Source of the DNA: Mallotus nudiflorus
Lineage: Eukaryota; Streptophyta; Magnoliopsida; Malpighiales; Euphorbiaceae
Assembly: GCA_947683625.1 (NCBI GenBank)
Contig: CANTUR010000126.1
Location: 3,348,001 to 3,412,000 of the forward strand
DNA length: 64,000 nucleotides
Direction: 5' to 3'
How positions within the stretch are numbered: position 1 is the stretch's first letter; the number at the start of each line of letters is the position of its first letter. The notes beneath the pieces were generated by a model, which had not been told where the DNA came from, did not search any database, and worked only from the letters and a program-made list of their open reading frames with translations. The position numbers and the translations under genes are program-made. This document shows positions 58,491 through 64,000 of the stretch, piece after piece.

Positions 58491-58840
58491 AGTTATGGGT
58501 ATTTAAATTCTTACACAACGAGTTTACCCGTACACAACTTAGGTTTTAGATTTCAAAATAAAAAAATTACTTTCACCAAAAAATTAAAATTTAAAAAAAA
58601 ATTGAAAAAGAAAATTATAGGCTTTGGGTGTTTAAATTCTTATATAATGGGTTCACTTATGTGCATCTTAGGTTTTAGATTAAAAAAAAATTGCAAACTA
58701 CGGGTTTTTAAATCCTTGCACGACAGGTTCACTCATGTGCAATTAGATTTTAGATTTAAAAAAATATATAATTTAGGGGTGTTTAAATCCTTATACAACG
58801 GGTTCATACATGTACAACTTAAATTTTAGATATAAAAAAA
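58491..58840 (+). repeat. Minisatellite-like array, four degenerate units
   Basis: Four units start with GGGTATTTAAATTC-like sequence near 58497, 58626, 58701 and 58776, and each ends with TTAG-ATTTTAGAT. Spacing is about 128, 76 and 76 bases. A frame of 128 codons stays open through them (58443-58829, repeating F-K-S-L and H-V-Q-L-x-F), which follows from the repeat and is not evidence for a gene. Confidence 0.7.
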
Positions 58841-58977
58841 ATTGAATTTTCAAAAAAAAAAAGTGAAATTCAAAAAAATTGCAAAGGGCAAAATTGGAAT
58901 TTATCCCAACTCGCGACGGACTCTACATATCGCGAGTTAGGATATGTATTATCGTGGGTTGGAACATGTATCATCGA

Positions 58978-59021
<44 letters not shown>

Positions 59022-59068
59022 GGTACAAATTGGACCCTTAACTTTACCATGAAACTTAGGGATAAGAT
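58841..59068. other. Non-coding, with a TCGCGA palindromic patch and TA run
   Basis: AACTCGCGA and TCGCGAGTT face each other (about 58910-58945). The TA run is at 58981-59018. A partial copy of the end of the next element, GGTACAAATTGGACC, is at about 59020. Confidence 0.5.
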
Positions 59069-59564
59069 AAGGTACAAATTGGACTTTCAACTTTATCTTG
59101 AAATTTGTATTTGACCTTAATTTTTTTGTCCCTTTTGAATCTTAATCTTTGAAATTATATCATATTGGACCCTATTTTAAAGAATTGTTACAATTAAATT
59201 CTAGAAATCAAAGAAAAGTTTAGCTTTAACATTAATTAATAAATCTTGTTTAAACAAATAAATTTAATTTTTTTAAAAAATTTAAAAAATATAAAATTAT
59301 ATTTCTATAAACTTATCATTTTTAAAATAATTTAAAAACTTTATAAATATTTATTTTGAAAGTAATCTCATCAAATTACATTGCTATTCAAACTAATTTT
59401 TATTAATTAACATTAAAGTTATTTTTTAAAATATTTAGGTTTTAATTACAATAATTTTTAAAAAAATAGTCAAATATAATTTAATTTTTAAAGATTAAAA
59501 TGTAAATGAAATAAAAAAAATAAAAGTTAAATATAAATTAAGTTGGGAGTGCAATTTATACCTT
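59069..59564. mobile_element. Non-autonomous long-TIR element
   Basis: Ends AAGGTACAAATTGGACTTTC (59069) and GGGAGTGCAATTTATACCTT (59564) are inverted repeats, with similarity reaching about 100 bp inward. No ORF. A clear target duplication was not found. A short direct copy of its left end lies just upstream, so the element may be larger or may have duplicated one end. Confidence 0.6.
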
Positions 59565-60345
59565 ATCTTTATATATACCCCACCAACTGATGAAACGGTA
59601 AAAACTGCCAATCTAGGCAGTGAGGTGTTAGTCCCCACCATGCACCATAGGCACAAATACAATTGTTCTGAGGCTGGCTGGCCAGTGTCGATGAGCACGT
59701 GGTTGCAAGGGGCAATAACATCTTCAATCTTTCAGCTTGCAAGATAATTACCTGCATTTGAAAGGACAGACACTGTTGTCTTTACAATATTAATGAAATT
59801 CCCTATCCAATTTCAGACATACATTTACATGGATTCAGAGGGAACCCTACTATTTTTCCCTTGCTTGTTTGTTCTTTTTCCAAAACTTATTTACTCTAAA
59901 TTATTGCTAGCTAAAATTTACTAATTCTAATTAATTTAGTTCAATTTAGATAGAATTAAAAGGACAATCGATTTTTTTTTAATTATTAATTTAATACATT
60001 TACATACATTAAAACTCAAACTTCATCAATATTTTTAATTTCAGTTTTATTTACTATTAAATTTTCATCCTATTAATATTTTCATAATTAGTTTACTAAT
60101 TAAACGGTCAAAATTTATTACTACATGCTGTTCCTTATAAAATATTTACTATTTTGGTTTAAATCATTAGTATTTAGAATCAATTAGATTTTAATTAATT
60201 TAATTTAATTCAAGTAGAATTATGAGGATGATAAAAAATTTTCAATAATTAATTTAATATGACTATATACATTATAAAACATCAATTAAATGAAAACAAT
60301 ATCATATAATTAGATTCCTATAGTTATTAATTATAAAAATAAATA
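59565..60345. other. Non-coding; GC-richer patch 59580-59770
   Basis: The patch at 59580-59770 has better balanced base composition and short frames on the minus strand, but no recognisable product. The rest is AT-rich. No RNA gene is seen. Confidence 0.4.
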
Positions 60346-60726
60346 AAGGTCAATTTCCCTCATGAACTATCCGACGAAAACCATATTAGCCCTTTTGTTA
60401 TCTTTTGGAACAATTTGACCACTGAACTGTCTGATAAAAATTAAATTAACCCTAATGATTACGCTTGTCCCCTTATTGTTTGGTAGGTAAACAAAAGACC
60501 CCTGAACATTTATAAACACCTAACTAAAATTTTACTTAGTTAACAAATTAGTCCTTATTTTCGTAAAAAATATTTTAATGAAAAATGAAATTCTTAAATT
60601 ATATTTAAAACTTGAATTTTTATACTATATAATTTAATTATTTAGTAATATTTTTTTGTAATTTTAAAATATTCACATTTTTATTTACATCTGTATTAAT
60701 TTTATTTTTAAATTACACTTAAAACT

Positions 60727-60769
<43 letters not shown>

Positions 60770-61246
60770 TATTATTATGTTTTTTATTACTTTAAAATGA
60801 AAATTTTAAAAAGCTAATAGTTTATATACATACCAAATTACACATTTATTTTTCTAAAATACGTATAAAATTGAGCATTATTATAATTTCAAAATTAAAT
60901 ATAATGCATGATTATATTAAAATATATATTTCATGCATAATTAAATATAAAAATTCATATAACATATTATTAATTTATTAAATTCTATATGGTAGAAACA
61001 TAGTTATAAATATAATTTAAAAAAATTTATTATAATATGGGACTAATTTATTAAATAAGTAAAATGTTAGAGAGGTTTTTGTAAATATCTAAAGGGTCTT
61101 TTGTTTACCTATCAAAAACTTGAGAAAAAAGTGTAATTTTAGCTCTAATTTGAGCTTTATTGGATAATTTAATAGCTAACATAGGCCTAGAAAGTAACAA
61201 AATGACTAATTTGATCTTTCTCAAAATTTCAGGGAAATAAACCCTT
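60346..61246. mobile_element. Non-autonomous long-TIR element
   Basis: About 900 bp. Left AAGGTCAATTTCCC (60346) and right GGGAAATAAACCCTT (61246) are inverted. The arms stay similar for about 230 bp, including GGTAGGTAAACAAAAGACC at about 60482 and its complement at about 61100. The interior contains a TA run (about 60729-60766). No transposase; the target duplication is unclear. Confidence 0.7.
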
Positions 61247-62630
61247 ATTCATTTATGAAATATTTACCATTCAATTGCACTAAATTTACTAGTATTATTG
61301 GTTAGAAATATTTAAAATTCAAAACTTATCTTACTCTCCACACCATAGACATAGTATGAGAAAGCGAATCAAACTAAGACCAATAATATTTCTTACTTTC
61401 ATAAACCCCATTCAACACATTTATGCATATAATCCAAATTAAAGTTGTTACTCTCTTCATTCCATTTCAATTGTTTTTTAAGAAAATTAAATTTGTTTCA
61501 CTTCAATTGACGTTTTTAGATTACCACTAAAAAATAAATTTTTCTTCTCAATTTTACTCATATCTTAATTTTAGAATAAGTTTTTTATTGGAGTAATTAT
61601 AATTTACATTAACTTTTTGTCTTCTTAAAGAGAGTTGTATAGTCATTTGTATCTATAATTATGTCTATTAAATATGATTTTTTATTTTTATAAAATTATC
61701 TTAAACGACAATTGGAATTGAAGAGATGGAGTATATTGTAAAAGCATTTTCAATTTTTTATTAAGTTGCATTGGGGTAAAAACAAATTTTCTTGATCCTA
61801 TGTCATAAGACTATTTATCATAATTTACAAGTACCTGTGAGTTTGTAGAGATTAATTAGTACGTAGATAATTATAAAATGTTGGCAATAAGCTGTATTAT
61901 TTATTTATTTATTTATTTTTTATTTTTTATTTTTTGCACAAATGGGAATGGAAAAGAATAAAAGATTGGATTTTCCTGAATCTTTTTAATATTTAGGAAG
62001 ATTTTAACCATTAGATTGAATTTATGCAGACGGCAATAAGCTGCATCGAATTGCTTCCTAATTAATTATCATATAAATATCCTGACAATTGTCTCATTGA
62101 TGGGATGAATTAATGATTGCAAAATGTATTTAGGCTACAAATAGCTATGTTTATAAATGTTTTTGAACTTTTTATCAATTTCAAAGATTCATCAATTAGT
62201 ATATTATTTGTTGATTTAATTAAACTTTGATTACCGTCTTATTCATTGGACCGGGGGGGATCTTCCTTCGTATCCGGGGCAGAAAGGTGTCGGCTCTTGT
62301 GTCTTTTACTTCAATGTTCAAATCGAAGGGGCAATTTTCACTCTCTCACTTTATAAACAACACAAGGACAAAAAACATTGTAGTCATCAATTTGTTTTGT
62401 TGCCCTTGTATGATGTGATATAGCTTATCCTTTTAGGACTTTCTTTTTTTTTTTTTGAGGGGGGTATTCATCAACAATCTAATCCACCAACAAATTAGAA
62501 TCATGGCCACCAATCAAAAACGAAAAACCAAAACCAAAAAATAAAATCTTGAACAAGGGAATCAAAACAAGAAGACAAAATTGGATTTAATTACAAGATT
62601 AGACCAAAAAAAAAGATTAATTACTTTTCT
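61247..62630. other. Downstream flank of the gibberellin 3-oxidase gene
   Basis: No gene is recognised. There are poly-T/TTTA runs (about 61895-61930) and a GC-richer stretch (62240-62310) without a long frame. The 3' UTR of the minus-strand GA3ox gene presumably occupies the right end. Confidence 0.45.
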
Positions 62631-64000
62631 CTAACCTACTTCTACTCTATTTTTATTATGCTCATTCACATCAACTAATGATCCATTTAGAGGAGCACAT
62701 ATCCTAACATATGATAGTGCTTGATTGAAGTGTTTAGCTTTAGTTCCAAGATACTCGTTCCAAGTAACTGCTCTGTAAAGAGGCGGTTGATTTGGACCTA
62801 CTAGTTTTGATAAGGGTGATATTTGAACACTTGAAGGTGGACCATATAAATAAGCCATCGATAGCCGATGTTTGGTCCGGTTTACCACCGCCCGATGAAG
62901 AACGCTCGGGTATAATCCATTGGATAGAATGTGAAGAAGGTCTCCAACATTGACTACAAGGCCACCGGAAATAGGCGGAACGGTGACCCACCCGGCTCCT
63001 TCTTTCTGGACTTGCAATCCACTAGTACTATTCTGGTATAGGATAGTAAGAAGTGTTGAGTCAGTGTGTGCAGCAAGACCCATGGCCTGATCTGGGTCGG
63101 GGCAAGCCGGATAGTAATTCAATTGTAAAGCAGCAGTAGAAGCCTCTTTGAAATCCGCTTTTGGACCAGCCCATTTGACATCTTCTTTAGAAATGCCTAA
63201 GGAGCCCAACATTAACCACATCAACTTGACAGCAAGCTTTTGCATCTCTATTTGGTATTGTTCAATTATAGTACTGCAAAAGCCGAAGGGAAATAAATAA
63301 ATAAGATTAGACTGAAGTTAAAGGAGAAAAGAAGCAATCAAGACACTGCATAAACAGTAGTACACTGGTGCTATTATTATGGGGATATATATAGACAGAA
63401 CAGAACAAAGCAAAACAGTAAAACATTGGGATTTTTGTTGATGCCAATCACTAGTTCACTACCCAAAATCTCTTTTTTTCGTTGGTGGGTCCATGAATTT
63501 CATTGTTATCCTTTGCCAATTGCATTATAGCAAGAAAATTTAAAATAATAATAATAATAATAATAAAATAGAGTAAACTTTTGCACGTGCATGAGGATGT
63601 GAAAGTGGTCTATACCAGAATTTAGTATAATCTTTTGGCCAAAGTCTATGGAAATGTTCTCTGGGAGATCCAACTACGGTGAATCCTTCAGACCACATGA
63701 GTTTGGAGAAGAATGAAGAAATCCTCGCAATACCATAGCCAGAAACGCCATCAGGTGATCTTGCAGCTTTAAGTTTTTGGTGAACAGGTAAAGAGAAGAG
63801 GCTTCTACTAGCTTTCTCAATGTTATCAAGAAGACTAGCAGGAACACCATGATTAGTAACTTGAAAAACACCCCAAGTCTTGCATGCCTGGCCTATGTTT
63901 CTAAGGGCATTGGGGTCTGAAAGATCTATAACCGGAACTGATTCCTGGCCGCTGCCACCAGAACGGCGGCAACGGTCTGAGGAAGGAGGAAGGTGGTGGC
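62631..64000 (-). CDS. GA3ox: Gibberellin 3-beta-dioxygenase (GA3ox), exons 1 (partial) and 2
   Basis: Exon 1 is 63616 to beyond 64000; exon 2 is 62631-63273; stop TAG 62631-62633. The phase-2 join gives K-F-C-T-I-I-E-Q-Y-Q. The enzyme is a soluble Fe(II)/2-oxoglutarate oxygenase that 3-beta-hydroxylates GA9 and GA20 to bioactive GA4 and GA1. Exon 1 encodes the N-terminal dioxygenase domain (V-P-V-I-D-L, W-G-V-F-Q-V-T-N-H-G-V-P, L-M-W-S-E-G-F-T-V-V-G-S-P). Exon 2 has the catalytic barrel: H-T-D (63060-63068), distal His in V-L-H-R (62895-62897), R-L-S (62859-62867), and N-Y-Y-P-A-C-P and A-M-G-L-A-A-H-T-D, very close to GA3ox. About 340 residues are visible; the first few dozen are outside. 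The C-terminus is some 15-20 residues longer than in Arabidopsis GA3ox1. No disruption is seen. Confidence 0.92.
63274..63615 (-). other. GA3ox intron 1
   Basis: A 342-bp intron with GT donor (63614-63615 on the minus strand, CTG|GTATAG) and AG acceptor (63274-63275, TTTTGCAG|T). GA3ox genes typically have one intron at this position. Contains an ATT/ATA-type microsatellite (about 63545-63565). Confidence 0.9.

Noticed and set aside
58443..58829. 128-codon frame as a possible repeat protein
   Set aside because: The amino-acid repeats mirror a degenerate DNA repeat; there is no start context, homologue or composition of a real gene.
59495..59757. Minus-strand frames of 62-67 codons in a GC-richer patch
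   Set aside because: No recognisable domain and two competing frames; evidence is too weak for a gene.
13678..60766. Many TA and TTA runs considered as CRISPR-like or satellite arrays
   Set aside because: They are simple microsatellites (for example 11784-11822, 13757-13794, 45619-45672, 58981-59018, 60729-60766) with no unit and spacer structure.

Overview
The window is nuclear DNA of a flowering plant, AT-rich with short GC-richer islands. Spliced genes of plant-specific 2-oxoglutarate dioxygenase families sit at both edges, and about 57 kb of nested transposable elements lies between them. The gibberellin 3-oxidase and the retrotransposon lineages fit a eudicot, perhaps Malpighiales; the species cannot be fixed from sequence alone.

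Left edge (1-1918): the last exon of an AOP-like 2OG-Fe(II) dioxygenase gene on the + strand, then intergenic DNA.

Nested complex I (1919-23590): a Ty1/copia remnant whose 5' LTR is split by an Athila-type Ty3/gypsy element on the minus strand (2007-22711). The Athila 3' LTR holds a 3.2-kb Tekay/Del-type solo LTR. Its 3' region holds a solo LTR of an unidentified family (7525-15280), which in turn holds a Pack-MULE (8116-11213) and a second Tekay-like solo LTR (11668-14732). The Pack-MULE carries pieces of a 40S ribosomal protein S8 gene and a RING-H2 gene, and one of its TIRs is itself split by another long-TIR element. A second copy of the unidentified solo LTR separates the Athila gag and protease. 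A hAT-type MITE sits in the copia gag.

Middle (23591-26908): non-coding DNA with a 211-bp tandem duplication and a GC-rich island. Nested complex II (26909-45420): a minus-strand Tat-lineage gypsy element with two RNase H domains and an antisense gene. Its 3' region contains a truncated Tekay element (27734-~33105), its 5' LTR is rearranged, and it is followed directly by a decayed Tork-like copia element. Next come a solo LTR of the Athila family (46756-48159) and a complete but decayed Tat element on the + strand with a 5-bp target duplication (48937-58010). Small repeats and long-TIR elements (58016-61246) lead to the right edge, where a gibberellin 3-beta-dioxygenase gene (minus strand, two exons seen, N-terminus outside) ends the window.

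No autonomous element looks intact; all polyproteins carry stops or deletions. The only apparently functional genes are the two partial dioxygenases. The most notable content is the Pack-MULE with two captured host fragments, the nest at least five levels deep with five solo LTRs, and the antisense, apparently spliced gene carried by both Tat elements.
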